Assembly: GCF_023806125.1 (NCBI RefSeq)
Contig: NZ_JAMSKT010000004.1
Location: forward strand, 62,001 to 126,000
DNA: 64,000 nt
From: Clostridium caldaquaticum
GTDB taxonomy: Bacteria > Bacillota > Clostridia > Clostridiales > Clostridiaceae
Direction of reading: 5' to 3'
Shown here: positions 53,024 through 62,742 of the stretch, piece after piece
How the letters are laid out: each line of letters starts with the position of its first letter
Numbering within the stretch: the first letter of the stretch is position 1
The notes under the pieces: generated by a model
The model's input: the letters and a program-made list of their open reading frames with translations, nothing else
Database searches by the model: none
What the model was told of the DNA's origin: nothing
Made by a program: the position numbers and the translations under genes

Positions 53024-54781
53024 TTATACCAGGTTTACCTTTCCGCTGTATACGACTCCTCTTCTAATATCTAGTGTAATAAAGGAACCTGTTTTTAGAA
53101 TATCTGTTGCACCAGCTGCGTTATATATAAGCGGTATTTCCTGAGCTATACACTTAATAGTAATATCTGATGAAACCTCTGCTTGTTCAGTAATTATTCC
53201 TGAAACTCTATCAAGCAGGTTAAGATATTCTCCTGTCAGATGTTTAACTACTAGAATATCTCCTTCTTGTACATTTTCCTGAGCTTCACTAAAGCTGCTT
53301 ACTACATTTACTGTACCATAGCCATGCACGGAACCGGATGACTTTCCTTGAACTAATATATCTCCAACAACGTGTACCTTCATCATATTTGTAGTTCCTA
53401 CATAATCAACAGGTATACCTGCTGCGATAACTACTAAATCACCGTTTTTTACATATCCGGTATTCTGAGCAATAACAACTGACTTTTCTATAAGCTCATC
53501 TGTTGATTCCATCTTATCTGCTATAATAGGGAACACACCCCAATTAAGAGCTAGCTTTCTTGCCACATTCCAATATGGAGTAACAGCAATTATTGGACAT
53601 TCTGGTCTGTAGTTTGAAACTATTTTTGCAGTATGTCCGCTTTGAGTTGCTGTAATTATAGCTGAAGCATTTAAGTCCATTGCAGTATTGCAGGTAGCAA
53701 GACTTATTGCATTTGGAACGTTAGGAATATGGTTTCTTCTTCTTTTCTTTAGCTTTTCTTCATAGTTAAGAGCTTTTTCTGCTCTTTCTGCTATCTTGGA
53801 CATAGTAATAACTGTCTCTACAGGATACTTTCCATTAGCAGTTTCTCCGCTTAACATTATAGCATCAGTACCATCAAAAATAGCATTAGCAACGTCTGAA
53901 GCTTCTGCTCTTGTTGGTCTTGGGTTTTTTATCATAGAGTCAAGCATTTGAGTTGCAGTTATAACAGGCTTACCTGCTTCATTACATTTTTCTATTATCA
54001 TCTTTTGTACAACAGGAACATCTTCTGTTGGTATTTCAACTCCAAGATCTCCTCTTGCTACCATTATACCGTCGGAAAACTTAATAATTTCGTCTATATT
54101 AGCAACACCTTCATGGTTTTCAATCTTTGAAAAGATTAATATATCCCCACCGCCGTTTTCCTGTAGAACCTTTCTAATAGCAAGAACATCTGAAGCTTTT
54201 CTTATGAAGGATGCAGCAATTATATCCACTCCCACTTCAATGCCAAATTTTAAATCTTTGATATCCTTTTCTGTAACAGCTGGCAACGTAGTTACAACTC
54301 CTGGAACATTTACATTTTTATTATTTCCAAGACTGCCGCTGTTTTTTACTGTGCAGAATATTCTGTTGCCTTCTATACCTTTTACCTCAAGTCCTACAAG
54401 TCCATCAGCTATCAGTATGGAATCACCTATTTTTACATCCTTATAAAGATCAGCGTATGTAACAGAACAAATAGTGTTGTTTCCTAGAATATCTTCACCG
54501 CATACAACAGTAAAAGGTTCTCCTTCTCTTAATTCAACACTGCCTCCTTCAAACTTGCCTGTTCTAATTTCTGGTCCTTTAGTATCAAGTATTATGGCAA
54601 TCGGTTTATTATATTTTTTCCTTAAAGCTTTAACAAGATTTATTCTTCTTCCATGCTCCTCATGATCTCCGTGAGAAAAGTTATGCCTTGAAGCATTCAT
54701 TCCCGCTTCTATAAGCTTTGATAAAATCTCCTCATTTTCACTTGCAGGTCCTACAGTACATATAATTTTAGTTTTTCTCAT
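53024..54781 (-). CDS. pyk: Pyruvate kinase with C-terminal PEP-utiliser-like domain
   Basis: A 585-residue enzyme making pyruvate and ATP from PEP. Signatures: RKTKIICTVGPAS, NASRHNFSHGDHEEH, LDTKGPEIRTG, catalytic FSKIENHEGV, MVARGDLGVEIP and TQMLDSM. The last about 110 residues (QGKSSGSVHGYGTVNV...GDILVVKHLTGEY) are the extra C-terminal domain typical of Bacillus/Clostridium enzymes. It lies 18 bp after pfkA in one operon, so the CggR-like operator before pfkA should govern both. Confidence 0.97.
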   Translation of the reverse strand: MRKTKIICTVGPASENEEILSKLIEAGMNASRHNFSHGDHEEHGRRINLVKALRKKYNKPIAIILDTKGPEIRTGKFEGGSVELREGEPFTVVCGEDILGNNTICSVTYADLYKDVKIGDSILIADGLVGLEVKGIEGNRIFCTVKNSGSLGNNKNVNVPGVVTTLPAVTEKDIKDLKFGIEVGVDIIAASFIRKASDVLAIRKVLQENGGGDILIFSKIENHEGVANIDEIIKFSDGIMVARGDLGVEIPTEDVPVVQKMIIEKCNEAGKPVITATQMLDSMIKNPRPTRAEASDVANAIFDGTDAIMLSGETANGKYPVETVITMSKIAERAEKALNYEEKLKKRRRNHIPNVPNAISLATCNTAMDLNASAIITATQSGHTAKIVSNYRPECPIIAVTPYWNVARKLALNWGVFPIIADKMESTDELIEKSVVIAQNTGYVKNGDLVVIAAGIPVDYVGTTNMMKVHVVGDILVQGKSSGSVHGYGTVNVVSSFSEAQENVQEGDILVVKHLTGEYLNLLDRVSGIITEQAEVSSDITIKCIAQEIPLIYNAAGATDILKTGSFITLDIRRGVVYSGKVNLV

Positions 54782-54799
54782 GAGTTCCCCTCCCCTGAA

Positions 54800-55759
54800 T
54801 TAATAAGATAATGCTTTTGCTATTTCATAAGTCTTTTCATCAAATTTTCTCTTTATTGATAAAGCTTCATTAGTTTCTAAATCAATGATTTCTCCGCCTC
54901 TAGTTCCTATTACTCTGGAAGTTTTTCCCTCTAAAAGCAATTCAACAGCTCTTGCTCCCATTTTAGACGCTAATATTCTGTCAAAAGCTGATGGGCTTCC
55001 TCCTCTTTGTATATGTCCAAGTATTGTAGCTCTTGTTTCAATTCCTGTTATCTCTTCAATTTGTTCAGCAAGCTCATTAGCTCCGCCAACGCCTTCTGCA
55101 AGTAATATTAAATTATGAAGCTTTCCTTTTTGTTTTCCATCAAGTATTACTTTACATATTTCATTTAGGTCAAATCCCTTTTCTGGAAGGATTATGCTTT
55201 CTGCTCCACCTGCAAGACCTGCATATAAAGCAATATCTCCACAGTTTCTTCCCATAACTTCCACTATACTTATTCTTTCATGAGAAGTTGAAGTGTCTCT
55301 TAACTTATTAATAGCATCTAAAACTGTATTAAGTGCAGTATCAAAACCTAATGTATATTCTGTATATGGAAGGTCATTATCTATAGTTCCAGGTATTCCT
55401 ATTGTTTTTACTCCCAGTTCAGATAACAGCCTTGCTCCTGTAAAGGAACCATCTCCACCAATTACTACAAGTCCATCTATTCCATAAACCTTTAAAATTT
55501 GTGCAGCTTTTTTTCTTACTTCTTCTTTTTTGAATTCTTCACATCTAGCTGTTTTTAGTATAGTTCCACCTCTGTGTATTATGTCGGATACACTGTGCCT
55601 GTTCATTTCAAATATTTCTCCATTTAAAAGGCCACTGTATCCTCTTTGAATACCCATTACCTTGAGCCCTTTATCTAAACCAGCTCTAACTACTGCTCTT
55701 ATAGCAGCATTCATTCCTGGAGCATCTCCTCCACTAGTTAATATGGCAATTGTTTTCAT
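54800..55759 (-). CDS. pfkA: ATP-dependent 6-phosphofructokinase
   Basis: A 319-residue enzyme committing fructose-6-phosphate to glycolysis. Signatures: [16 protein letters not shown] (ATP site), [11 protein letters not shown], catalytic [22 protein letters not shown] and [19 protein letters not shown] is the ATP-, not PPi-dependent form. RBS TAGGAGGG. Upstream lies a TATAAT promoter and a palindromic GGGAC operator. Operon pfkA-pyk, following dnaE in a gene order common in clostridia. Confidence 0.97.
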   Translation of the reverse strand: MKTIAILTSGGDAPGMNAAIRAVVRAGLDKGLKVMGIQRGYSGLLNGEIFEMNRHSVSDIIHRGGTILKTARCEEFKKEEVRKKAAQILKVYGIDGLVVIGGDGSFTGARLLSELGVKTIGIPGTIDNDLPYTEYTLGFDTALNTVLDAINKLRDTSTSHERISIVEVMGRNCGDIALYAGLAGGAESIILPEKGFDLNEICKVILDGKQKGKLHNLILLAEGVGGANELAEQIEEITGIETRATILGHIQRGGSPSAFDRILASKMGARAVELLLEGKTSRVIGTRGGEIIDLETNEALSIKRKFDEKTYEIAKALSY

Positions 55760-55783
55760 AATTTCCCTCCTAACTTATCCCAC

Positions 55784-55845
55784 TGGGACAAATATTGTCC
55801 CATGAAGGTTACGAAAATTATAGTGATATTCCACTTTAATTCTAA
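55784..55845 (-). promoter_or_regulatory. pfkA-pyk promoter and CggR-like operator
   Basis: Minus strand: TTAGAA (55840-55845), 17-bp spacer, TATAAT (55817-55822). Downstream of the start site lies the palindrome TGGGACAAATATTGTCCCA (55784-55802), which contains GGGAC-N7-GTCCC, the half-site arrangement of CggR operators (CGGGACN6TGTCCCG in Bacillus). A repressor here would act as a roadblock. Confidence 0.7.
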
Positions 55846-55953
55846 TCTAATATAATGTAATTTGCAATAAATTTCGACATAATACTGTTCAAAACTTTTT
55901 TTACTTTACTTGATTAGTAAATTTGTAAATATGAATTTCTAAAACCTGATATA

Positions 55954-56023
55954 GTCTAGTAAAATAATAATTTAACCAGCCAATTATTTTTATTTAAATA
56001 ATTAAGATTTTATTTTACTAGAC
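55954..56023. repeat. Inverted repeat downstream of dnaE
   Basis: 13-bp arms GTCTAGTAAAATA/TATTTTACTAGAC (55954-55966, 56011-56023) with a long AT-rich loop, 29 bp beyond the dnaE stop. Terminator-like but without a good T-run. Confidence 0.5.
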
Positions 56024-56051
56024 CATTATCAACCTTTAAGCTTTATATAAA

Positions 56052-59000
56052 CTATTGTACCTTTACATTTGCTTCCCCAAATTGATTTTTTAAGAAAGAA
56101 AGAATCTCATCACTTGGCTTAATCCAATATTCTCTATCCAGCCTGAACTTATATCTTTCTTTTCTTGTACATATGTACACAGGCTGATTTCCTTTATGTT
56201 TAACCAATTCATTTTTTATTCTATCAAAGGCTTCTTTTCTTAGTTTATCTTCTTCTATTAAAATATATACCTTATCGTTATTTATCTTTATTAAAGGTTC
56301 TATGTTTTCACATAATATTTTGGGCTGTTCCTCTTCTCTGATACTTACTCTTCCTTTTACTATCACTACACTATCTTCAACTATGTGAGCTTTACAGTTT
56401 TGAAGCACCTTAGGAAAAATTATTACCTCTATGCCTCCATACATATCTTCAAGCCTTACAAAAGCCATCATATCATTGTTTCTTGTAACTTTTTTATTCA
56501 CCTCTGATATAATTCCGCCTATAATAACTCTATCTCCATCCTTTATTTTTGAAGTTTCCTGAAGTTCTCCCTCTTCAAGAGTTTCACTTACTACAATATC
56601 AGATATTCTAGTATTTGTCTGAAACTTAAGAGTTTCTTCATACTCTTCAAGCGGATGCCCTGACAAATAAAGACCTGTCATTTCTTTTTCCATAGCTAAA
56701 AGATACTTTTTTTCAAATTCTTTTATTTTTGGATATTTAATCTCAAATATATCTTCATCTGCACTAAAGTCTTTAAAAAGACTTAACTGGCCTTGAATAT
56801 TTCTCTTTCTCTCACTGTGCATTCCTTCTAATAACTTTTCATACACAGCAAGCATTTGAGAGCGATAAACCTTGAAACAATCAAAGGCTCCAGCTTTAAT
56901 AAGACTTTCAATAGCCCGTTTATTAACTATAGATACATCTATTTTATTATAAAAATCGCTTAAATTCTTAAACTTGCCTTTTTCTTCTCTGGACTTTACT
57001 ATGCTTTCAATTACATTTACACCTGCGTTTTTAATAGCTGCTAACCCAAACCTTATTTTACCATTTTTAACTGTAAACTTACTGTAACTTTCATTAATAT
57101 CAGGAGGAAGTACCTCAATACCTGATTCATTAGCAAATCTGATGTAGAAGGCTATCTTTTCATTATTTCCCATTACGCTGTTCAGCATTGCTGCTATGTA
57201 TTCCGTGGAGTAGTATCGCATAAGGTATGCTGTTTGGAATGCAACTACTGCATAAGCTGCCGCATGACTTTTATTAAAGGCATAAGAAGCAAAATCCATC
57301 ATCTGGTCAAATATCTTATTTGCCGCAGCCTCACTAATGCCATTTCTTATACAGCCTGGTACTTCTATGTTTCCATCTTTATCTGCAATACCATATATAA
57401 AATTTTTTCTTTCCTGCTCCATTACGCTATGCTTTTTCTTCGACATGGCACGACGAACTAAGTCTGCACGTCCCATAGAATACCCTGCCAACTTTCTAAC
57501 TATTTCCATAACCTGTTCCTGATATACCATAACCCCGTATGTTACATTAAGTATAGCTTCAAGTTCAGGAGTTTCATAATGTATCTTTTCAGGGTTTCTT
57601 TTACCCTCTATATATCTTGGTATTTCCGCCATAGGACCAGGTCTGTAAAGACTTATACCTGCTATTATATCTTCAAGATTATCAGGATTCAGGTCTTTCA
57701 TAAAGGAAGTCATACCTGGTGATTCTAACTGGAATATACCTACCGTTTTACCTTCTCCAATCATCTTGTAGACTTCTTTATCTTCATAATTTATCTTATC
57801 TAAGTCTATATCAACTCCTTTTCCTGACTTAACCATATCAACTGCATCTCTCATAACAGTTAAGGTTCTAAGACCAAGAAAATCCATTTTAAGAAGTCCA
57901 AGTTCTTCAAGTGTTCCCATAGTAAACTGCGTTACTATATTACCTTCATTTTTTTGCATAGGAACATAATTAACTAAAGGCTGAGAAGCTATAACAACTC
58001 CTGCAGCATGAGTTCCAGAATGTCTTGGAAGACCCTCTAAGGCTTTTGCTACATCTATAAGTTCTTTAACTCTCTGCTCATTGTCATAAGCACTCTTAAG
58101 TTCTGGATTTATATTTAAGGCTTTGTCTATAGTAATTCCAAGCATTGCAGGAATCATCTTTGCAATTCTGTCTACTTCAGCATAAGAATAATTCATTGCT
58201 CTTCCTACATCTCTTATACAGGCTCTGGCTGCCAAAGTTCCAAAGGTTATTATCTGTGATACATTTTCTATTCCATATTTTTCTACTACATAGTCAATTA
58301 CTTCTTGACGACGTTCATAGCAAAAGTCACTATCGATATCCGGCATAGATATACGTTCTGGATTTAAAAATCTCTCAAAAAGCAAACCATACCTAAGAGG
58401 GTCAATTTTAGTAATTCCAAGAGTATACGCAACTAAAGAACCTGCAGCTGACCCCCTTCCAGCTCCAGTAGCTATCTTACTTTCCCTTGCAAACCTTATA
58501 AAATCCCAAACTATAAGAAAGTAATCCACATAGCCCATGTTCCTAATTACTCCAAGCTCATACTCTAGTCTGTCTGTAAGGTTCTTCGTAACTTCCTTAT
58601 ACCTTTCCTTAAGCCCTTCGTAACAAGTTTTTCTAAGGTAATCAAAAGGTTCTACACCCTCTGGCAGAGGAAACTTAGGCAGCTTAGATACGTGGAATTC
58701 ATAATCAAAATTACACTGCTCCGCTATTTTAACCGTATTTTTTAAAGCCTCTGGAATATATGAAAATAGTTCATACATTTCTTCTGGAGATTTTAAATAA
58801 AACTCACTTGAAGGATATCTCATCCTGTTTTCTTCATCAATAGTTTTACCTGTCTGAACACAAAGAAGGATATCGTGAGCCTTTGAATCTTCCCTTTTTA
58901 TGTAGTGTACATCATTAGTACATATCAAAGGAATTTCAAGTTCTTTAGATAAGCTTATAAGTTCCTCATTTACTTTAAGCTGCTCTTCCATTCCATGATT

Positions 59001-59540
59001 TTGAAGTTCTAAATAAAAACCATCTTTAAATATGTCCTTATACAAAAGAGCAATTTCTACTGCTTTTTTTCTATTTCCATTTAATAGATTTGCTTGAACC
59101 TCTCCTCCAAGACATGCACTGGAAGCTATTATACCTTCACTATGCTTTCTTAAATAGTCATGGTCAACCCTTGGCTTGTAGTAAAAACCATCTATAGACG
59201 CCTTTGAAACTATCTTCATAAGGTTTTTATATCCAATTTCATTTTTAACTAGCAAAACTAAGTGATATATATCATTATCCTTGTTGTTTGTTTTATCATA
59301 CATAGATTTTGCCGCCACATATATTTCGCATCCAATTATAGGTTTTATTCCCTGCTCTTTCGCAGCCTTGTAAAAATCAACACAGCCGTACATTGCACCG
59401 TGGTCTGTTATAGCAATACTTTTCATTCCAAGCTCTTTTACTCTTGCAATCATATCAGAAATTTTACCAGAACCATCTAAAAGACTATATTCTGTATGTA
59501 CATGCAAATGAACAAACTCTCCATTAAAGTCAGTTGACAA
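56052..59540 (-). CDS. dnaE: DNA polymerase III alpha subunit, DnaE type
   Basis: A 1162-residue replicative polymerase. PHP domain at the N-terminus (FVHLHVHTEYSLLDG, ITDHGAMYG), polymerase core with the catalytic aspartates in PDIDSDF and neighbouring GRGSAAGSLV, fingers (YQEQVMEIVRKLAGY, ADLVRRAMSKKK), helix-hairpin-helix and a C-terminal OB fold (VIIGGIISEVNKKV). It starts at TTG (59538-59540) behind AAGGAAG, giving MSTDFNGEF; no better ATG is nearby. Firmicutes use it with PolC, which is not in the window. Confidence 0.96.
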   Translation of the reverse strand: MSTDFNGEFVHLHVHTEYSLLDGSGKISDMIARVKELGMKSIAITDHGAMYGCVDFYKAAKEQGIKPIIGCEIYVAAKSMYDKTNNKDNDIYHLVLLVKNEIGYKNLMKIVSKASIDGFYYKPRVDHDYLRKHSEGIIASSACLGGEVQANLLNGNRKKAVEIALLYKDIFKDGFYLELQNHGMEEQLKVNEELISLSKELEIPLICTNDVHYIKREDSKAHDILLCVQTGKTIDEENRMRYPSSEFYLKSPEEMYELFSYIPEALKNTVKIAEQCNFDYEFHVSKLPKFPLPEGVEPFDYLRKTCYEGLKERYKEVTKNLTDRLEYELGVIRNMGYVDYFLIVWDFIRFARESKIATGAGRGSAAGSLVAYTLGITKIDPLRYGLLFERFLNPERISMPDIDSDFCYERRQEVIDYVVEKYGIENVSQIITFGTLAARACIRDVGRAMNYSYAEVDRIAKMIPAMLGITIDKALNINPELKSAYDNEQRVKELIDVAKALEGLPRHSGTHAAGVVIASQPLVNYVPMQKNEGNIVTQFTMGTLEELGLLKMDFLGLRTLTVMRDAVDMVKSGKGVDIDLDKINYEDKEVYKMIGEGKTVGIFQLESPGMTSFMKDLNPDNLEDIIAGISLYRPGPMAEIPRYIEGKRNPEKIHYETPELEAILNVTYGVMVYQEQVMEIVRKLAGYSMGRADLVRRAMSKKKHSVMEQERKNFIYGIADKDGNIEVPGCIRNGISEAAANKIFDQMMDFASYAFNKSHAAAYAVVAFQTAYLMRYYSTEYIAAMLNSVMGNNEKIAFYIRFANESGIEVLPPDINESYSKFTVKNGKIRFGLAAIKNAGVNVIESIVKSREEKGKFKNLSDFYNKIDVSIVNKRAIESLIKAGAFDCFKVYRSQMLAVYEKLLEGMHSERKRNIQGQLSLFKDFSADEDIFEIKYPKIKEFEKKYLLAMEKEMTGLYLSGHPLEEYEETLKFQTNTRISDIVVSETLEEGELQETSKIKDGDRVIIGGIISEVNKKVTRNNDMMAFVRLEDMYGGIEVIIFPKVLQNCKAHIVEDSVVIVKGRVSIREEEQPKILCENIEPLIKINNDKVYILIEEDKLRKEAFDRIKNELVKHKGNQPVYICTRKERYKFRLDREYWIKPSDEILSFLKNQFGEANVKVQ

Positions 59541-59632
59541 ATTTTCACTTCCTTTCTTTTACGGTTAGTTTATTACTATAATTTTATATTTATGGAGTAT
59601 TTTTTTCAACTAATATTAAATGGAAACAAAAA

Positions 59633-59656
59633 GGACACTGTCCGTAAACAGTATCC
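59633..59656 (-). terminator. Terminator after the Dabb-protein gene
   Basis: GGATACTGT/ACAGTGTCC arms (one mismatch), followed on the minus strand by TTTTTG. Lies between the Dabb gene and dnaE. Confidence 0.75.
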
Positions 59657-59683
59657 CTGCACTTATTAAATACCTGCCTTCAT

Positions 59684-59974
59684 CTAATCTTCATAATCTA
59701 CCGCTGCAGAAGCTTTAAGCATTGGTCTTAAATTTTTAAGTACTTCATTAACATGGAATGGATGAACCTGATATGCGTCCATATCATTTTTACATTCAAA
59801 TCTTGTAATAAGAACTAAATCATAAGAACGTTCAGTATGTAAAATATCTGCTCCTACCTCAAGATATTTCAACTGAGGTATATTCCCTTCCATACCAAGC
59901 AATATAGTTTTAGCTTTCTCCACATTTAATGGTGTTGGATCATTTAATTTAAAGAATACTACATGTGTAAACAT
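59684..59974 (-). CDS. Dabb (stress-responsive alpha-beta barrel) protein
   Basis: A 96-residue ferredoxin-like-fold protein: MFTHVVFFKLNDP start, LKYLEVGADILHTERSYDLVLITRFE and YQVHPFHVNEVLK with conserved histidines. Members form dimers and some act as cyclases or heme-handling enzymes; most bacterial ones are uncharacterised. RBS AAGGAGG. Single gene with own terminator. Confidence 0.88.
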   Translation of the reverse strand: MFTHVVFFKLNDPTPLNVEKAKTILLGMEGNIPQLKYLEVGADILHTERSYDLVLITRFECKNDMDAYQVHPFHVNEVLKNLRPMLKASAAVDYED

Positions 59975-60097
59975 TTAATTACCTCCTCCTTATTATTGCT
60001 TTAATTAATTTTACCAAAATAATCCCTGATACTCTATATAATTATGTTATAATAATATTGCATATATATCCAGTTTATTAAAATGGAGGCATTGAAA

Positions 60098-60640
60098 ATG
60101 AAAAAATACTTTGAAATGTTCTATTCTTTTTTTAAGATAGGTGCTTTTACTATCGGAGGCGGCTATGCCATGATTCCTTTAATCGAAAAAGAAATAGTAG
60201 ATAAAAATAAGTGGATAAACCGAGAAGATTTTCTTGATATGCTTGCACTTGCACAATCTGCTCCAGGACCTATAGCAATTAATACCGCAGTATTTGCAGG
60301 CTATAAAATGGCTGGAATACCTGGAATGATATTTACAGTTTTAGGTTCGGTTCTTCCTTCCTTGCTTATAATTTTAATAATAGCTTCCTTTTTTGTTGGA
60401 ATAAAAGACAATGCTGCAGTTGAAAGAGTTTTTAAGGGTATAAGACCTGCAGTAGTAGCACTTATAGCAGCTCCTATTTTAAGGTTTGGAAAGGCTGCGA
60501 AAATTAACAAAAAAACTATAATCATACCTGTCGCAGTTGCTGCACTTGTAGCCTTTGTAAATGTTACACCCGTCATAATAATAATTGCAGCTGTAGCTTT
60601 AGGAGTACTATATGGAAGAAATAAGGGAGATGTAAAATGA
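60098..60640 (+). CDS. Chromate transporter family protein, half-size (N-type)
   Basis: A 180-residue membrane protein of the CHR family: FFKIGAFTIGGGYAMIPLIEKEIV and LALAQSAPGPIAINTAVFAGYKMAG are the signature loops, with about five or six helices. Pairs of half-size CHR proteins are common in Firmicutes and probably heterodimerise to transport chromate or another anion. The frame opens at 60083, but GGAGG fits the ATG at 60098. Its stop overlaps the next start (ATGA). Confidence 0.9.
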   Translation: MKKYFEMFYSFFKIGAFTIGGGYAMIPLIEKEIVDKNKWINREDFLDMLALAQSAPGPIAINTAVFAGYKMAGIPGMIFTVLGSVLPSLLIILIIASFFVGIKDNAAVERVFKGIRPAVVALIAAPILRFGKAAKINKKTIIIPVAVAALVAFVNVTPVIIIIAAVALGVLYGRNKGDVK

Positions 60641-61155
60641 TTATTTTAGATATATTTATAACTTTTTTTAAAATCGGTTTGTTCAGCTTTGGTGGAGGCT
60701 ATGCCATGCTTCCTCTTATCCAGCGAGAAGTAGTAAATATACATAATTGGGTAAGTACTAAAGAATTTATAGATATTGTAGCTATCTCTCAGATTACTCC
60801 TGGCCCCATAGCTATAAATTCAGCCACCTATATCGGTTATAAAACCGCTGGAATAATCGGCTCAATAGTTGCAACTTTAGGTGTTATTACTCCATCTATT
60901 ATAATTATGATTATAATATCCACATTCTTCATTAAGTTTAAAAATAACAAAAATGTAGAATATGCTTTTCTTGGATTAAGACCAGCAACTGTTGGATTAA
61001 TTGCTGCTGCTGCAATTTTAGTGGCCTATGATTCTTTCATAGACTATAAAAGTGTACTGATATTCCTTGCAGCCTTTATTGCTTCATTTAAATACAAGCT
61101 GGATCCTATACTTTTATCTGTTTTAGCCGGCATTGCTGGATATTTATTATATTAA
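60637..61155 (+). CDS. Chromate transporter family protein, half-size (C-type)
   Basis: A 172-residue partner with the same signatures (FFKIGLFSFGGGYAMLPLIQREVV; ISQITPGPIAINSATYIGYKTAG). Overlap of 4 bp with the first half implies coupled translation and a heteromeric transporter. Substrate not certain. Confidence 0.9.
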   Translation: MIILDIFITFFKIGLFSFGGGYAMLPLIQREVVNIHNWVSTKEFIDIVAISQITPGPIAINSATYIGYKTAGIIGSIVATLGVITPSIIIMIIISTFFIKFKNNKNVEYAFLGLRPATVGLIAAAAILVAYDSFIDYKSVLIFLAAFIASFKYKLDPILLSVLAGIAGYLLY

Positions 61156-61195
61156 AATGCAGAATATAGAATTAACATTCTATATTCTGCATTTT
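61154..61195 (+). terminator. Terminator after the chromate transporter pair
   Basis: 19-bp perfect stem (61154-61172 with 61177-61195) and a four-base loop, overlapping the stop codon and ending in TTTT; T/A symmetry also suits the minus-strand small gene next to it. Confidence 0.82.
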
Positions 61196-61200
61196 ACATT

Positions 61201-61344
61201 TTAAAAAGTTTCTTCTGGTTTTACATTATCATTTTTTCTGCTGGCAGCTGCCTTTTCAGCATAGTGTGCTATCTCACCATTATCTTTCATTATGAGGCCT
61301 ACTGCTTTTCTTTGAGTGTTTGTTAATTTTGTTCTATTCCTCAC
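61201..61344 (-). CDS. 47-residue small protein with GTG start
   Basis: Short open frame from GTG (61342-61344) to TAA (61201-61203), with GGAGTGAAG ribosome site upstream. It is basic at the start (RNRTKLTNTQRKAVGLIMKD) and has an Ala/Lys-rich middle (EIAHYAEKAAASRKND). Codon choice and the ribosome site support translation; no family recognised. Convergent with the chromate genes and sharing their terminator. Confidence 0.6.
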   Translation of the reverse strand: MRNRTKLTNTQRKAVGLIMKDNGEIAHYAEKAAASRKNDNVKPEETF

Positions 61345-61455
61345 AAGCTTCACTCCTCTCTGTATATAAAACAACTTTAGTAAAAAACTTACTTATACAG
61401 AAATATGGTTTCCTGTGAATTAATATTTATTCTATATTACTGATACATAAAATCA

Positions 61456-62712
61456 TTACAGAACTCCATTTGACTCCAGCAGAAACTTCTCTGCTTCTTC
61501 ACACCAAACATTGTTGTTTTTCTTGCATATTTCAGCTAATCTTTTGTAGAACTCGTTATTTTCACCTAACTTTTCAAAATCATCAATCGCCGTTAATTCC
61601 ATTTCTATATGAGGATAAATTAACTTCTTTCCTCCTGGAATATTAGGAAGATTTCTTATAGTGTCTGGAACTGCATTCAGTCCACCCACATGAGTTATCA
61701 TATAAGAAGGATTAATCAAACCCTTTTCCGATAACTCTATAGCTTCAAGCATATCATCAGTTGATCCACCTGAAGTTCCAACAATGTGAGTTCCTTCATA
61801 GTGAACCTTGTAGAAATTAAGTGGAACCTTAAAATTATTATCTGTTGGTCCAGCAAAGAAGTTTAAGCATCCATCATTACCTAATATATCATCAGCAGTT
61901 TCTATTAACCCCTTAACAGCAGCAAATACAAATACATCATCATAGCCCTTACCGCCTGACAATTTCATAAGCTCGCTTACTGCATCCATATTTTTAGTAT
62001 TAATATATATTAATTCAACACCCTTTTCTCTGGCATCTTCAACTTTTATAAGACTTGATGCTCTTTTTAATCTAGCTTCATCAATATCTGTAACTACAAC
62101 CATCTTTGGTTTTATAGGACCATTGACAGCATATTCTATAGCTCCTAGACCCATAGGACCAGCACATCCAAGAAGTGCAGCTTTTCCACCTTCCTTTATT
62201 CCCATATCATATTTATAAACATATTGTTTTGTATGGTAGCTGGCGTGAAAAGCTCCTATTATACATGACATAGGCTCTGCTAAAGATGCATTGGCAAAAT
62301 ATGTTCCGTTAAGTGGAAGTACACACCCCAAATCAATAGCTATTTTAGGAATTATGCAATAGGTAGCATCTCCTCCAAAATACTCATAGCTGTATCCTGC
62401 TGAATAGCCTGACTCAAGCCCCATTGCTGGCTGCAGTACAAATCTTTCACCTTCTGTAAATTTATTTTTTAAGTTGCTGCCTACCTTTTCTATAATCCCT
62501 GCAAATTCATGTCCTACAATGGCTGGATGCTCTGATACATTATTAGGAACTCTTTTATGTTCCTCTCCTCTTTTTAATGCCTTATAGGTTGATAGACAAA
62601 CACTATCTGAAACTACCTTTACCAATAGTTCATCCTCAGTTATTTCGGGCAGTTCAAATTCTCTTATATATATTTTATTTTTACCAGCTAACACTGCAGC
62701 CCTAGTCTTCAT
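61456..62712 (-). CDS. Zinc-binding dehydrogenase (sorbitol/L-sorbose-1-phosphate reductase-like)
   Basis: A 418-residue medium-chain dehydrogenase: zinc site GHEFAGIIEKVG and catalytic-Cys stretch SDSVCLSTYKA, NAD site LGCAGPMGLGAIEYA, and VTDIDEARLKRA. The length and the long C-terminus match the SorE (L-sorbose-1-phosphate reductase) type rather than simple alcohol dehydrogenases. It follows a mannitol-type PTS gene by 30 bp on the same strand, so it probably oxidises or reduces the imported hexitol or ketose phosphate. Confidence 0.82.
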   Translation of the reverse strand: MKTRAAVLAGKNKIYIREFELPEITEDELLVKVVSDSVCLSTYKALKRGEEHKRVPNNVSEHPAIVGHEFAGIIEKVGSNLKNKFTEGERFVLQPAMGLESGYSAGYSYEYFGGDATYCIIPKIAIDLGCVLPLNGTYFANASLAEPMSCIIGAFHASYHTKQYVYKYDMGIKEGGKAALLGCAGPMGLGAIEYAVNGPIKPKMVVVTDIDEARLKRASSLIKVEDAREKGVELIYINTKNMDAVSELMKLSGGKGYDDVFVFAAVKGLIETADDILGNDGCLNFFAGPTDNNFKVPLNFYKVHYEGTHIVGTSGGSTDDMLEAIELSEKGLINPSYMITHVGGLNAVPDTIRNLPNIPGGKKLIYPHIEMELTAIDDFEKLGENNEFYKRLAEICKKNNNVWCEEAEKFLLESNGVL

Positions 62713-62742
62713 AAGCCAACATCTCCTTACTGCCTATACATT

